Under the pieces are notes generated by a model, which was not told where the DNA came from, did not search any database, and saw only the letters and a list, made by a program, of their open reading frames with translations. From the NCBI RefSeq assembly GCF_003312875.1, contig NZ_CP015163.1, positions 7,812,001-7,876,000 on the forward strand: a DNA stretch of 64,000 nucleotides, read 5' to 3'. Position 1 is the stretch's first letter; each line of letters begins with the position of its first letter. Made by a program: the position numbers and the translations under genes. This document shows, in pieces, positions 33,237-42,797 of this stretch. Source of the DNA: Amycolatopsis albispora (lineage in GTDB: Bacteria; Actinomycetota; Actinomycetes; Mycobacteriales; Pseudonocardiaceae).

Positions 33237-34771
33237 GGATCGCCGCCGCGCTCGCCGCCCTGCTCCTGCTGGCCACCGCCTGCGCCACGCCGGAACCGGA
33301 ACCCGCCGACGTCGCCCGCCCGCAGGCCGGTCCGGTGCGCGGTGTGGTGACCGAGCACCAGCGCCAGTTCCTCGGCATTCCCTACGCGGCCAAGCCGGCG
33401 CGCTGGGAGCCGCCGCGGCCCGCCGAGCCGTGGACGGAACCGCGTGACGCGACCAAGCCGGGCAGCCTGTGCCCGCAGGAGGGCACCGAGTACGCAAAAA
33501 CCAGCAGCACCAACGAAGACTGCCTGTTCCTCAACATCACCACGCCGAAAACCGGGGAGGGCAAACCGGTATTGGTGTGGATCCACGGCGACGGTGTGGT
33601 CGGCGGCGGCAGCCTGTTCGACCCGTCCGCGCTGGTGCGCACCGGGGACGCCGTGGTGGTCACGGTCAACTACCGGCTCGGTGTGTTCGGCGCCTTCGGT
33701 TACCCGGGCCTCGTGGGCTCGGGCACCTTCGGACTTCAGGACCAGCAGGCGGCGTTGCGCTGGGTGCGCGACAACATCGCGGCGTTCGGCGGTGACCCCG
33801 GAAACGTCACGCTGATGGGCGAGTCGTACGGCGCCCAGGCGGTGAGCGCGCACCTGATCGCGCCCGCGTCGGCCGGGTTGTTCCATCGCGCCGTGCTGCA
33901 GAGCCCGATGACGCTGCTGGACATGCCCGCCGGTGCGCTGATGCCCGGACTCGAAGCCGGTCCGTGGCTGGCCTGGCGCAGCACGGAGGAGGTGACCGGG
34001 GTGGGGGCCGCGATGGCCGCGCAGGCCGGGTGCGCCGATCCGGCCACCGCGCTCGACTGCCTGCGCGCGTTGCCCGCCGAGCAGTTGTTCCCGCTGATGA
34101 GGGTGTTCCAGGCCGTCGCATACGGCAACGACGTGCTGCCCGACGCGCCGGACGCCGCGTATGAACAGGGGAAGTTCCACCAGGTTCCGGTGTTGCTCGG
34201 CACCACGCGGGACGAGCACCGCACGTTCGTCGGCTTGTTCTACGAGCTGGCCGGGCAGCCGGTGACCGCCGAGTCGTACCCGGGGTTGCTGCGGAACGCC
34301 TTCGGGGACAAAGCGGACCGGATCGCCGCCGAGTACCCGCTGAGCGCGTTCCCGTCACCGGGCATCGCCTGGGCCGACGTGCTCACCGACCACCTGTGGG
34401 CCCGTGGCACCGACCGGCTGGCGAACCTGATCGCTGCCCGGAATCCCTTGTACACCTACGAATTCGCCGACCGGGAAGCGCCGTCGTACCTGCCGTTCCC
34501 GGACACCTTCCCGACCGGCGCGTACCACGCCGCCGAAGTGCCGTACCTGTTCCGCGACGCCGGTTTCGAACGGGACGCGAAACCACCGCAGAAGGAGCTG
34601 TCCGAGGCGATGATCCGGTACTGGACCGGGTTCGCGAGGACCGGTGTGCCCGCCGCCGACGGCCTCCCGGCGTGGCCACCACGCGAAGTGCTGTCGCTGG
34701 CGCCCGACGGCATCCGGCCGGTCGACTTCGCCGCCGAGCACCGCCTCGGCTTCTGGGCGGCGCTGGGGTAG
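33233..34771 (+). CDS. Type B carboxylesterase, putative lipoprotein
   Basis: The 512-residue alpha/beta hydrolase has a short hydrophobic signal ending LLLATAC, a plausible lipobox with Cys17, so it is probably membrane-anchored outside the cell. Family motifs are EDCLFLNI, then the oxyanion segment VWIHGDG and the nucleophile elbow GESYGA with Ser198. The usual GESAGA alanine is tyrosine here, an uncommon variant. It is regulated with the preceding TetR gene. Confidence 0.85.
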   Translation: MRIAAALAALLLLATACATPEPEPADVARPQAGPVRGVVTEHQRQFLGIPYAAKPARWEPPRPAEPWTEPRDATKPGSLCPQEGTEYAKTSSTNEDCLFLNITTPKTGEGKPVLVWIHGDGVVGGGSLFDPSALVRTGDAVVVTVNYRLGVFGAFGYPGLVGSGTFGLQDQQAALRWVRDNIAAFGGDPGNVTLMGESYGAQAVSAHLIAPASAGLFHRAVLQSPMTLLDMPAGALMPGLEAGPWLAWRSTEEVTGVGAAMAAQAGCADPATALDCLRALPAEQLFPLMRVFQAVAYGNDVLPDAPDAAYEQGKFHQVPVLLGTTRDEHRTFVGLFYELAGQPVTAESYPGLLRNAFGDKADRIAAEYPLSAFPSPGIAWADVLTDHLWARGTDRLANLIAARNPLYTYEFADREAPSYLPFPDTFPTGAYHAAEVPYLFRDAGFERDAKPPQKELSEAMIRYWTGFARTGVPAADGLPAWPPREVLSLAPDGIRPVDFAAEHRLGFWAALG

Positions 34772-34780
34772 GAGGAAAGC

Positions 34781-34827
34781 GAGAGAACTGGATTTCATAC
34801 CAGGAAAGGGTGGGAGGAAGTTCTCTC
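34781..34827. terminator. Hairpin between convergent genes
   Basis: Arms GAGAGAACT (34781-34789) and AGTTCTCTC (34819-34827) pair perfectly across a 29-base loop, in the gap between the convergent esterase and TerD-domain genes. It may end transcription from both sides. Confidence 0.45.
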
Positions 34828-34859
34828 ATGGCCTCGCTGCCCCGACGATAACCGCCGCG

Positions 34860-36995
34860 CTACGCCGGGATCAACTCCGTTATCCGGTCGATCGGGTAGA
34901 CCGCCGAGTCCGGGTGCAGTCCCTCGGGCCGCGCCAGCCCGAGATAGGTGACCGGCTCGGGCAGCCGCTGCCACGGACGGTGGGTCACCACCGAGCCCGC
35001 CTTGGCCGCGAGCAGGTCGGTCAGGTGGGAAACCGGCAGGTAGGCCCGCTCGGTCACGGCGCGCGCGAGCATGCTCGCGCTGACCCGGTTGCCTTCGACC
35101 CGGTTTGCCCAGCGGTGCCCGCGCAGGTACAGGTGCAGCCACTTCGCGGCCCAGCGGCCGTCGTCGCCGCGCCTGAACACCAGCGGCAGCAGGACCCGCC
35201 CGCTCCCGCGCAGGCCCGACTTCATCCGGACCGTGCGCGGCTCGAACGGGAGGCCCTTCTGCTCGGGCGAGCGCACCATGAAGCCGAAGAACACCTCCGC
35301 CACCTCGTCGAAGTTCTCGCCGTCGAACACGTTCACCTGCGGCACCGCGTACCGTGCGCCGACCCGGCCGAGGTCGATGTCGATGAACTCGGACGCGCCG
35401 TCCGCGGCGGTGGTGAGGTCACCGGAGTGCGTCGCCCCGTACACGGACAGGTTGGTGTAGGAGACCTGGTCCGTCATGCGGAACTCGTCGTCGAGCAGCA
35501 GCAGCGACAGGTCGTAGTCGGTCCGCCGCGCGCGCTCGCGCCAGTAGACGAACAACCGCAGCGTCTCGCCGTCCACCGGCACCACCGAGCCGCGTGGCAG
35601 CACGCCGAAGCCGTCCTCCTTGGCCTGTCCGGAGAACGGCATGGCGATACCGGCCAGCTCGGGGTCGATGACCAGCCGCTCGAAGGCGGGCAGGCGGCGG
35701 GAAAGTTCGGCGTCCAGCAGCGTGTTCACCCGCTCCACCACCGCCGGTGAGAGCGTTGCCCGGTCGTCCGGCCCGGCCCACGCCCGGCCGGCGCGATTGA
35801 CGAAGATCCTTGCCGCGTCCGGGGTTTCGCGGTTCATCAGGTGCTCGCGCAGGCTCAGCAGCACCCGTCCGGACACCTGGTGCACCACCTTCCCGGCGAC
35901 CGTCAGCACCTGTTCCATGTCCACTTCGGACAATTCGGACCGCAGGATCCGGTCCAGCGCGCGGAAGAACAGGCCGGGTGCGCCCGCCAGCAGGTCGACG
36001 GCGGCCGTGACGTCACCGGCCGCGAAGGCGATCTCCGCGCGGGCGGGCAGTGAGCGCGCCACCTTGGTGCCGTAAGCGACCGCGAAGACGTCCTGTGCGT
36101 GGGGCAGGTGGCCGAACTCGTACGGGTGCAGCCGTTCCCCGAGCCGCTTCCACGGCTCGCGGTACCGGTTCACGTCGGCCACGCGGCCCGGGTTCTCACG
36201 CACGATCTCGTCGAGCGCGCTCAGCAGCGTCCGGCGGCGAGCCCTTGGCAGGGAACGGAACCGAGTCGGCTTCACCAGCCGGACGTCCCCTTCGGACAGT
36301 GCGCAGGCGACCCGCAGCACGTCGGTCACCGTGTCGGCGAGCAGCGGCTTCCCGGCCAGCAACCGGGCGTGGTTGAGCACCGCGCGCTGCTCGCGCGCGG
36401 GCACCGACTCCGGCTGCGGGCCGTCCACGCAGTCCACCGCGAGTGCGGTCAGCAGCGCGAGATCCGCGTCGTTCAGCGGAGCGGGGTCACCCGCCAGCGA
36501 CAGGTACAGCGCCCGCGTTTCCTCTTCGAGCGAAGCGCCGAGGTGCAGCACGGTCACGCGGTCCTTGATGGACGGGATGAGTTCCTGGTGTGCGGCCACC
36601 ATTTCCGCGTAACTGTGCAGGTACCGGCCGTACCGCGGCAGGTCGAGCAGGTTGATGCGGCGCTTCGGGAGCCTCTCCCGGCCCACCGCGCCGGTCAGGC
36701 AGCGCAGCCAGAACTCCACGGTGTCCGGCACCCCGGCGGGGAAGTCGCGGAAGTAGACGTTGTGCTCGACGTGGTCACCCACCAGCTCCCGGACCGCGCC
36801 GAGCACCAGCACCGCGCGGTCCAGCGCCACCCCGGCGTCCAATTCGGACAGGTGCGCCAGCAGGTCGCCGCCCGCCTTGAACCCGGCGGTCAGCAGCACG
36901 GCGTCGAGCTGGCGCGCGAGCGTGCCGTCGTTCCCGCTCCCGGCGGGCAGCGCCGGGACACGCAGCGTCTTCTGGATGATCGTGGTTTCCCGCAC
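34860..36995 (-). CDS. Large protein with C-terminal TerD-like domain
   Basis: The 711-residue cytoplasmic protein has a helical N-terminal region of about 480 residues with no motif I recognise. A TerD-like beta domain follows (about 495-620): YDLSLLLLDDEFRMTDQVSY, HSGDLTTAADGASEFIDIDL. TerD domains bind calcium and belong to actinobacterial stress or surveillance systems. The C-terminal ~90 residues are conserved in style and end PIDRITELIPA. No signal peptide. It stands alone, without terA/terC partners beside it. Confidence 0.7.
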   Translation of the reverse strand: MRETTIIQKTLRVPALPAGSGNDGTLARQLDAVLLTAGFKAGGDLLAHLSELDAGVALDRAVLVLGAVRELVGDHVEHNVYFRDFPAGVPDTVEFWLRCLTGAVGRERLPKRRINLLDLPRYGRYLHSYAEMVAAHQELIPSIKDRVTVLHLGASLEEETRALYLSLAGDPAPLNDADLALLTALAVDCVDGPQPESVPAREQRAVLNHARLLAGKPLLADTVTDVLRVACALSEGDVRLVKPTRFRSLPRARRRTLLSALDEIVRENPGRVADVNRYREPWKRLGERLHPYEFGHLPHAQDVFAVAYGTKVARSLPARAEIAFAAGDVTAAVDLLAGAPGLFFRALDRILRSELSEVDMEQVLTVAGKVVHQVSGRVLLSLREHLMNRETPDAARIFVNRAGRAWAGPDDRATLSPAVVERVNTLLDAELSRRLPAFERLVIDPELAGIAMPFSGQAKEDGFGVLPRGSVVPVDGETLRLFVYWRERARRTDYDLSLLLLDDEFRMTDQVSYTNLSVYGATHSGDLTTAADGASEFIDIDLGRVGARYAVPQVNVFDGENFDEVAEVFFGFMVRSPEQKGLPFEPRTVRMKSGLRGSGRVLLPLVFRRGDDGRWAAKWLHLYLRGHRWANRVEGNRVSASMLARAVTERAYLPVSHLTDLLAAKAGSVVTHRPWQRLPEPVTYLGLARPEGLHPDSAVYPIDRITELIPA

Positions 36996-37108
36996 CCGGT
37001 CAGCATGACAGCGCGCACCCCGGCCGCAGTACCGAATTTGGCCGCGGACCTCCCCCGTCCGGGCGGGTCGTGCAGACCTGGAGCGCCCATGGCGGTTAGT
37101 AATGGTCC

Positions 37109-38119
37109 GTGCACAATCTCCCCGCGCGCCTCCGTGCCCGGTACCGCTCGGTCGACCACCTCTTCCGCGCGGTCGACCGGTACATCGGTTACCACGGCTA
37201 CCACTACGTCGCCTCGATCACCTACTTCAGCCTGCTGTCCGTGGTGCCCATGCTGATGGTCGCCTTCTCGGTGGCCGGGTACGTGCTCGCCGGGCAGCCG
37301 GAACTGCTGAAGGAGCTGTCCGACGGCATCCTGCGCGTGGTGCCCGGCCCGCTCGGCGAGGGCGTCGGCGAGCTGCTCGGCAAGCTGATCGAGCAGCGCA
37401 CCTCGGTCGGCGTGTTCGGGCTGCTGATCGGCCTGTACTCCGGCTGGAACTGGATCAACTCGCTGCGGGACGCGCTGACCGCGATGTGGGACCAGGACCG
37501 CACCGATCCGCCGTTCTTCCAGATGATCGTCAAGGACTTCCTGGCGCTGCTGAGCCTGGTCGCCGCGTTGATCGTGTCGTTCGCGCTGACCGTGTCCGGC
37601 GGGGCGTTCGGCGACTGGCTGCTGCGGTTGAGCGGTCTGGACCACACCGGCTGGGCATCGGTGCTGCTCGGCGTCGGCTCGGTGGTGCTGGCGCTGGTCG
37701 CCGACGCGCTGGTGTTCCTCTGGGTGCTGGTGAAGCTGCCGCGGCAGCCGGTCGGCACGCGCAGCGGCATCCGCGGCGCGATCGCCGCGGCGATCGGGTT
37801 CGAGGTGCTCAAGCAGGCCGGTGGCATCTACCTGCGGCTGGTCAGCAGCTCACCGACCGGCGCCGCGTTCGGCTCGGTGATCGGCGTGCTGGTGTTCATC
37901 TCGCTGGTGTCCAGGATGCTGGTGTTCCTCACCGCGTGGACGGCCACCGCCCGCGACGCCCCGGTCACCGTCCGGCCGCCGGAGCCGGTGGTGATCCGGC
38001 CCGTGCTGCCCCCGCGCCGCCCGGCTTCGGCGCTGCCCGCGGCCGCCGGGGTGCTCACCGGCGTGGTGGCCACCCTCGGCGTCCTGCGACACCGTCGTCG
38101 CCGTCGTGGACTCGGCTAG
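37109..38119 (+). CDS. YihY/UPF0761 family membrane protein
   Basis: The 336-residue protein starts at GTG and shows the YihY/BrkB layout with six helices. The N-terminal YHYVASITYFSLLSVVPMLM is the family signature, followed by GLYSGWNWINSLRDALTAMW. The C-terminal ~60 residues are proline- and arginine-rich and cytoplasmic. The family was once called ribonuclease BN in error; its transport role remains unclear. Confidence 0.85.
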   Translation: MHNLPARLRARYRSVDHLFRAVDRYIGYHGYHYVASITYFSLLSVVPMLMVAFSVAGYVLAGQPELLKELSDGILRVVPGPLGEGVGELLGKLIEQRTSVGVFGLLIGLYSGWNWINSLRDALTAMWDQDRTDPPFFQMIVKDFLALLSLVAALIVSFALTVSGGAFGDWLLRLSGLDHTGWASVLLGVGSVVLALVADALVFLWVLVKLPRQPVGTRSGIRGAIAAAIGFEVLKQAGGIYLRLVSSSPTGAAFGSVIGVLVFISLVSRMLVFLTAWTATARDAPVTVRPPEPVVIRPVLPPRRPASALPAAAGVLTGVVATLGVLRHRRRRRGLG

Positions 38120-38221
38120 TATCGCTTCCGGTTCCGTTGAGACGCAGCGGCCGATTTCGGATCGAAGTCCGGGTTCGCACGCGTTTCGCGGGCTCCCGGC
38201 GACGGCTGGGAGCGGGATGAG

Positions 38222-38950
38222 ATGGAAACTGTGGAGCAGTCCTTGAGACACCTGGACGAGGTCACCGGGGCACTGGAGGACCTGGCCGCCGCGCTCGGCA
38301 ACGCCGACGAGATGGGCCCGGTCCTGCAGGCGGTGTGCGAGCAGGTGATCCGGGTGGTGCCCGGCGCGGACATCGCCAGCATCACCCTGCGGGCGGGCAG
38401 CGGCTACGAGACAGCCGCGTCGACCGACGAGCGCGCTTCCGCGATCGACGGCAAGCAGTACGAGCAGGGCGACGGCCCCTGCCTGCGCGCGATGGAGACC
38501 GGCAAGGTGATCCGGGTCGAGGTGGAGACGGCCGTGGAGATGTGGCCGGAGTTCACCGCGGTGGCCCGCGACCTCGGCGTCGGCAGTTACCTGGCCTCAC
38601 CGCTGACGGTGGCTTCGGACTTCGTCGGCGCGATCAACCTCTTCGGCTTCGGCGGGCACGGGTTCCGCGAGCTGGACGAGAAGTACCTCGAGATGTACAC
38701 CGTCATGGTCGAGACCACCGTGCGCGGCACGCACCGGTACCTCCAGGCGAAGGAGCACATCACGCAGCTGCGCCGGGCGATGGAGTCACGCGCGGTGATC
38801 GAGCAGGCCAAGGGCATCCTGATGGCGGCCCGCGGGATCACCGCGGACCAGGCGTTCCAGGAGCTGGTGGACCGCTCACAGCACGAGAACGTGAAGCTGC
38901 ACACCGTCGCGGAGCGGTTCGTCGCGCAGATGTCGGCCGACCCGGCCTGA
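38222..38950 (+). CDS. GAF-ANTAR domain transcription antitermination regulator
   Basis: The 242-residue protein combines an N-terminal GAF sensor domain (about 20-165, with GDGPCLRAMETGKVIRVEVE) and a C-terminal ANTAR RNA-binding domain (about 180-235, SRAVIEQAKGILMAARGITA). Such actinobacterial proteins act at the RNA level in response to stress signals. It faces, tail to tail with a three-base gap, an anti-sigma-type ATPase gene, a common pairing. Confidence 0.88.
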   Translation: METVEQSLRHLDEVTGALEDLAAALGNADEMGPVLQAVCEQVIRVVPGADIASITLRAGSGYETAASTDERASAIDGKQYEQGDGPCLRAMETGKVIRVEVETAVEMWPEFTAVARDLGVGSYLASPLTVASDFVGAINLFGFGGHGFRELDEKYLEMYTVMVETTVRGTHRYLQAKEHITQLRRAMESRAVIEQAKGILMAARGITADQAFQELVDRSQHENVKLHTVAERFVAQMSADPA

Positions 38951-38953
38951 ACC

Positions 38954-39352
38954 TCAGGCGGGTGGCAGGTCCTTGACCAGCCGGACCGTGGTGCCGCCCG
39001 GCCCGCCCTCGATGGTGACCTTGTCCATCAGCTGCTCCATGATCCGGCGGCCGTGCCCGCGCGTGCCGGAGTCCAGCGGCGGCGGGCGCCAGGCACCCCG
39101 GTCGCTGACCACCACTTCCAGCCGGTCGGTCTCGAAGGTCGCATGCACCAGCACCTTCTCCGCTCCGGCACCGCGGTAACCGTGCTCGATGGCGTTGGCG
39201 CAGGCCTCGCCGGTGGCGACCAGCACGTCCTGCACGTCCTCTTCGGGCAGACCGGCCGTGGTGAGCCAGGCACGCAGCGCGTGCCTGGCCGGGGCCAGCG
39301 CCGCCGGATCGGCGGGCAGGGTGTCGGAGAAGGCACGCTGGTTGTCCCGCAC
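38954..39352 (-). CDS. RsbW-like ATP-binding anti-sigma/kinase protein
   Basis: The 132-residue protein is a single HATPase_c domain of the anti-sigma type: N box VLVATGEACANAIEHGY, then the G1 segment VVSDRGAWRPP and G2 region GHGRRIMEQLMD. It probably binds a sigma factor or phosphorylates an anti-anti-sigma protein. GTG start with GAGGTGGTG upstream. A GAAACC-N4-GGTTTC dyad lies in its leader. Confidence 0.85.
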   Translation of the reverse strand: MRDNQRAFSDTLPADPAALAPARHALRAWLTTAGLPEEDVQDVLVATGEACANAIEHGYRGAGAEKVLVHATFETDRLEVVVSDRGAWRPPPLDSGTRGHGRRIMEQLMDKVTIEGGPGGTTVRLVKDLPPA

Positions 39353-39371
39353 AACACCACCTCGGCAGGGA

Positions 39372-39387
39372 GAAACCGCCAGGTTTC
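39372..39387. promoter_or_regulatory. Inverted repeat GAAACC-GCCA-GGTTTC
   Basis: A 6-bp perfect dyad with a four-base centre lies 20 bases upstream of the GTG of the anti-sigma-type gene. It may be an operator or a small leader hairpin. Confidence 0.35.
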
Positions 39388-39467
39388 CCTGTCTGGTAAG
39401 GAAATCACCCGAACGGCCGGTTTTCTGCGAGGCTACGCGCCGGGTCGGGGCCGCGCAATCCGGGCGG

Positions 39468-40904
39468 TCACGGTGCCGCGTTGAGCAGGTCGAGCGCGCT
39501 GTGCTGGCGGGCGGCGTCGGCGGAGTCGAACGGGCCCGCCCAGCGCAGTCCGTAGGTGTCCAGCGCGGTCCGGTTGTGGGTGTACGCCGAATCCGCCTGC
39601 CGCTTCAGATAGCTGGTGTAGGGCCGGTCGGGCAGCGCGTTGTTGAGCTTGCCGAGTCCGCGTGCGTAGGCGCCCTTGAAGCTCGGCCCGTCGGCGGCGC
39701 AGTTCACCGGTTCGCACGGGTCGCGCAGGATGCCGCCGGGATTGAGCGTGGGGTCGGTGGTGGAGGCGTCGGCCAGCTGCCGCGCCTTGGCCAGCAGCCC
39801 GCCGTCGCCGGTCGCGCGGTGCAGTTCGGTCAGCCCGGCGACCAGCACGCCCTGGTTGTAGGACCACACCGGCTTGCCGTCGTTGACGCACGACGAGGTC
39901 AGCCCGTCGTTGACCAGGTTCGCGGAGTTGATCATGCCGCTGGCGCTGAACCAGGCCCAGCCCGCGCTGGCCCGCTGCCGGAACACCGTGTCGCCCGGGA
40001 TCCGGTTGTGCAGGGCCGCGTTGAGCTGGATGTACAGCGAGTTGGTGATGGCGTTCTTCACCGGCCGGTCGGTCCGCCACCACACCCCGCCACCGCACAC
40101 GCCGTCCCAGTACGCGGCCATGTGCTCCGCGTCGATCCGGGCGGTGGCCAGGTACCGGCTGTCGCCGGTCAGGTCGTAGGCGGCCACCCAGGCCAGGCCC
40201 CACCAGGCGGTGTCGTCGAGGTACTCGTTGCGGAATTCGCCCTGGTGCGCGGACCGGTTGCGGTCGTAGGTGGTCGCGATCGCGTACCGGTAGCTGTCCA
40301 CCCCGGACACCCGGATGCCGTCGATGACGCCGGTGAGCGCGTTCGCCGCGTTCCACCAGCCGGTGGTGCGGAACAGGCCGGTGCCGGTGTCGTAGAACTG
40401 CATCAGCGCGGTGACCGCGGCGGTGCGCCGGTCCCAGGCGTTCCAGGTGGTCCGCGCCCACGCGGTGCAGGCGATCGCGGTCTGGCCGGTGGGCCTGCCG
40501 CAGGCCCGCAGCGCGCCGACGCCCCGGTTGGCCCAGTCGTCCACGTTGTACATCAGCGTGCGCCAGCCGGTGGCCCCGGCCGGGACCGTCGTGGCGCCGA
40601 GCTTGCTGCCCGAGGCCCAGGTGTGCCCGCCGTCGAAGGAGCGGTCGAGCCACACCTCGTCACCGCCGGTGCCGCCGGACACCGCGGCCCAGCCCATCGC
40701 GGCGGAGTCGTCGAAGTGCAGGGTGTACCGGCGGCCGGCCAGCTCGGTGGTCACCGACTGCCGCGGCTGGGGCGCGAGCGCCGGATCCCGTGGTTCGCAG
40801 TACTTGTTGCAGATGGCCGCTTCAGCCTGCGCTGTTTCGGCCGGGGTGGCCAGGGTGAGCAGGACGGCCGCGGACACGACGGCACCGAGCAGTGATCTCG
40901 CCAT
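39468..40904 (-). CDS. Secreted GH76 family glycoside hydrolase
   Basis: The 478-residue protein has a signal peptide (about 1-27, MARSLLGAVVSAAVLLTLAT) and an alpha/alpha-barrel GH76 domain. The diagnostic double acid is at YLDDTAWWGLAW, with consecutive aspartates typical of alpha-1,6-mannanases, and WSYNQGVLVAGLTEL is also family-like. The N-terminal ~130 residues before the barrel form an extra beta region. ATG 40904 is chosen because GGAGGTCTCA precedes it. The substrate is probably fungal or mycobacterial-type mannan. Confidence 0.85.
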   Translation of the reverse strand: MARSLLGAVVSAAVLLTLATPAETAQAEAAICNKYCEPRDPALAPQPRQSVTTELAGRRYTLHFDDSAAMGWAAVSGGTGGDEVWLDRSFDGGHTWASGSKLGATTVPAGATGWRTLMYNVDDWANRGVGALRACGRPTGQTAIACTAWARTTWNAWDRRTAAVTALMQFYDTGTGLFRTTGWWNAANALTGVIDGIRVSGVDSYRYAIATTYDRNRSAHQGEFRNEYLDDTAWWGLAWVAAYDLTGDSRYLATARIDAEHMAAYWDGVCGGGVWWRTDRPVKNAITNSLYIQLNAALHNRIPGDTVFRQRASAGWAWFSASGMINSANLVNDGLTSSCVNDGKPVWSYNQGVLVAGLTELHRATGDGGLLAKARQLADASTTDPTLNPGGILRDPCEPVNCAADGPSFKGAYARGLGKLNNALPDRPYTSYLKRQADSAYTHNRTALDTYGLRWAGPFDSADAARQHSALDLLNAAP

Positions 40905-41004
40905 TGAGACCTCCGGAAGGGAATGGGGGAGCACTTCGGACGGTAAGCAGGCGACCACCCCCGGTCAACGGGAATGTCCGGTACTGACTGGCGTTGGAAC
41001 CGGT

Positions 41005-41991
41005 GTGACCATTCCGGACCGGTTGTCGGTACTCGACCGCTCGCCCCTGCCGCGGGGCTCGACCCACGCGGCGGCACTGCGGGACACCGTGCGTTTCGCG
41101 GTCGAGCTGGAGAAGCTCGGCTACCACCGGTTCTGGGTGTCCGAGCACCACTCCGTGCCGGGGATCGCGGGCTCGGCGCCGACCGTGCTGGCCGCCGCGG
41201 TCGCGGCCGCCACCACCCGCATCCGCGTCGGCACCGGTGGCGTGATGCTGCCGAACCACCAGCCGCTGGTGGTCGCCGAGCAGTTCGGGGTGCTGGAGTC
41301 GCTGTATCCCGGCCGCATCGACATGGGACTGGGCCGTTCGGTGGGCTTCACCGGCGGTATCCGGCGTGCCCTCGGCCACGACAAGGCCGACGCCGAGGCG
41401 TTCCCGGCGCAGCTCGGCGAGCTGCTCGGCTACTTCACCGGCGACCAGGACGTGCATCCGTCCGTGCACGCCCGCCCGGCCGAAGGGCTGCCGGTCTCAC
41501 CCTTTGTGCTCGCCACCGGTGCGGGCGCGGACCACGCCGCCGACTTCGGCCTGCCACTGGTGATCGCTGCGATCGGCGGTGACGACCGGATGACGCAGAC
41601 CATCGCGCGCTACCGCTCGCGGTTCCGCCCCGGCCCGTGGGGCTCGGCGCCGTACGTGGTGGTGAGCCGGGCGGTCGCGGTGGCCGAGACGACCTCGCGG
41701 GCGCGGGACCTGCTCGTCTCGGAGGCCTGGTCCAGCGCGTACTCCCGCACCCGCGGCGAGTTCCCGCCGCTGCTTCCGCCCGCGGAAGTGCACGCGCTGG
41801 AGATGACGGACCGCCAGCGCGAGTACTTCGAGGACTCCCTGCGCGGCCAGATCTACGGCACCGCCGACGAGGTGAGGCAGGAGCTGGAAAAGCTGGCCCA
41901 CCTCACCGACGCCGACGAATTCCTGATCACCACGAGTGGTTTCGACCGCGCCGAGCTGCTGGATTCGTACCGCAGGCTGGCCGCACTCTAG
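41005..41991 (+). CDS. LLM-class flavin-dependent oxidoreductase
   Basis: The 328-residue protein is a luciferase-like TIM barrel: ELEKLGYHRFWVSEHHSVPG near residue 32, then AAATTRIRVGTGGVMLPNHQ and YPGRIDMGLGRS, the hallmark segments of the single-component LLM group that uses FMNH2 or F420. GTG 41005 is chosen to begin just before the first strand; its ribosome binding site is weak. The substrate is unknown. Its 3' end overlaps the ABM-globin gene by four bases, tail to tail. Confidence 0.85.
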   Translation: MTIPDRLSVLDRSPLPRGSTHAAALRDTVRFAVELEKLGYHRFWVSEHHSVPGIAGSAPTVLAAAVAAATTRIRVGTGGVMLPNHQPLVVAEQFGVLESLYPGRIDMGLGRSVGFTGGIRRALGHDKADAEAFPAQLGELLGYFTGDQDVHPSVHARPAEGLPVSPFVLATGAGADHAADFGLPLVIAAIGGDDRMTQTIARYRSRFRPGPWGSAPYVVVSRAVAVAETTSRARDLLVSEAWSSAYSRTRGEFPPLLPPAEVHALEMTDRQREYFEDSLRGQIYGTADEVRQELEKLAHLTDADEFLITTSGFDRAELLDSYRRLAAL

Positions 41992-42743
41992 GCGGGCTGC
42001 CATGGCCGGACCGCACCCCAGCCCCAGCGCGGCATCGGCTCGTCGAGCTTCGGGTCGGCTCCCGGCTGTGAGAGCAGCAAGGCCATCCGGCTGCCCCATT
42101 CCAGGTACGCGGCGAAGGCCGAGCGGAATTCGGGGTCCGCGGGCAGGCCGACCTCGTCGGCGGTGTCCATCAGCAGCGCCACCCAGCGCCGTCGCTGCGG
42201 TTCGGTGAGCGCCCGCCCGAGGTGCCTGCCGACCATGCGCGCGTGCCCGCCCGCATACGCCGGCGGTCCGCCGAACACCTCACTGAGCCACGTCGCCACG
42301 TGCTTCGCGTGGTCGGGGTGCATGTCCGCGAACACCGGGGCGAGCACGTCGTCCTGCGGCACCCGCCGGTAGAAGGCGGTGAACAGCCGGTCCAGCGCTT
42401 CCGCGCCGCCCGCCCACTCGTAGAGCGTCGGTGTCGCGGCGCCGTCGCCTTCGACACCGATCTGTTCGTAGTGCCGCATTTCCTGGATGTCCGGTACGTA
42501 ATCCCTGATCTCGGCGAGGAATTCACCGAACAGCTCGCTGCCGCGGAACCCTTCGAGGTGGTCGCGGGTGGAGGTCCAGCGAATGCGCAGCACGTAGTTT
42601 TCGGCGTCCTCCGTGCAGCGGGTCAGTTCGTAGTCGACGCACTGGGGCGCCCGGCTCAACGGCCCCGCCGCGCGGCGGTAGGCGGCTTCGAAGGCGGTTC
42701 TTCGCTCGGCGGGCACGCGATAGCGGATGTATTCGACGATCAC
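41988..42743 (-). CDS. ABM domain-truncated hemoglobin fusion
   Basis: The 251-residue protein joins two domains: an N-terminal antibiotic biosynthesis monooxygenase fold (about 1-100: VEYIRYRVPAERRTAFEAAY, then YVLRIRWTSTRDHLEGFRGS) and a C-terminal group II truncated globin (about 120-245: LYEWAGGAEALDRLFTAFYR, then HAKHVATWLSEVFGGP with the haem-binding histidine). Chimeras of these domains are known from Streptomyces. GTG 42743 is the start consistent with domain limits. The product may oxidise or detoxify quinones or reactive nitrogen species. Confidence 0.85.
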   Translation of the reverse strand: MIVEYIRYRVPAERRTAFEAAYRRAAGPLSRAPQCVDYELTRCTEDAENYVLRIRWTSTRDHLEGFRGSELFGEFLAEIRDYVPDIQEMRHYEQIGVEGDGAATPTLYEWAGGAEALDRLFTAFYRRVPQDDVLAPVFADMHPDHAKHVATWLSEVFGGPPAYAGGHARMVGRHLGRALTEPQRRRWVALLMDTADEVGLPADPEFRSAFAAYLEWGSRMALLLSQPGADPKLDEPMPRWGWGAVRPWQPA

Positions 42744-42777
42744 GCGTCGATTCGAGCAGGCTGGCCGAAGTCCCGGC

Positions 42778-42789
42778 AAGTACGTACTT
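42778..42789. promoter_or_regulatory. Palindrome AAGTACGTACTT, HxlR operator candidate
   Basis: A perfect 12-bp palindrome lies nine bases upstream of the HxlR GTG, in the 54-base gap shared with the divergent ABM-globin gene. HxlR-family regulators bind short dyads with TACT/AGTA arms in similar places. It probably controls both genes. Confidence 0.6.
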
Positions 42790-42797
42790 TGTGGTGC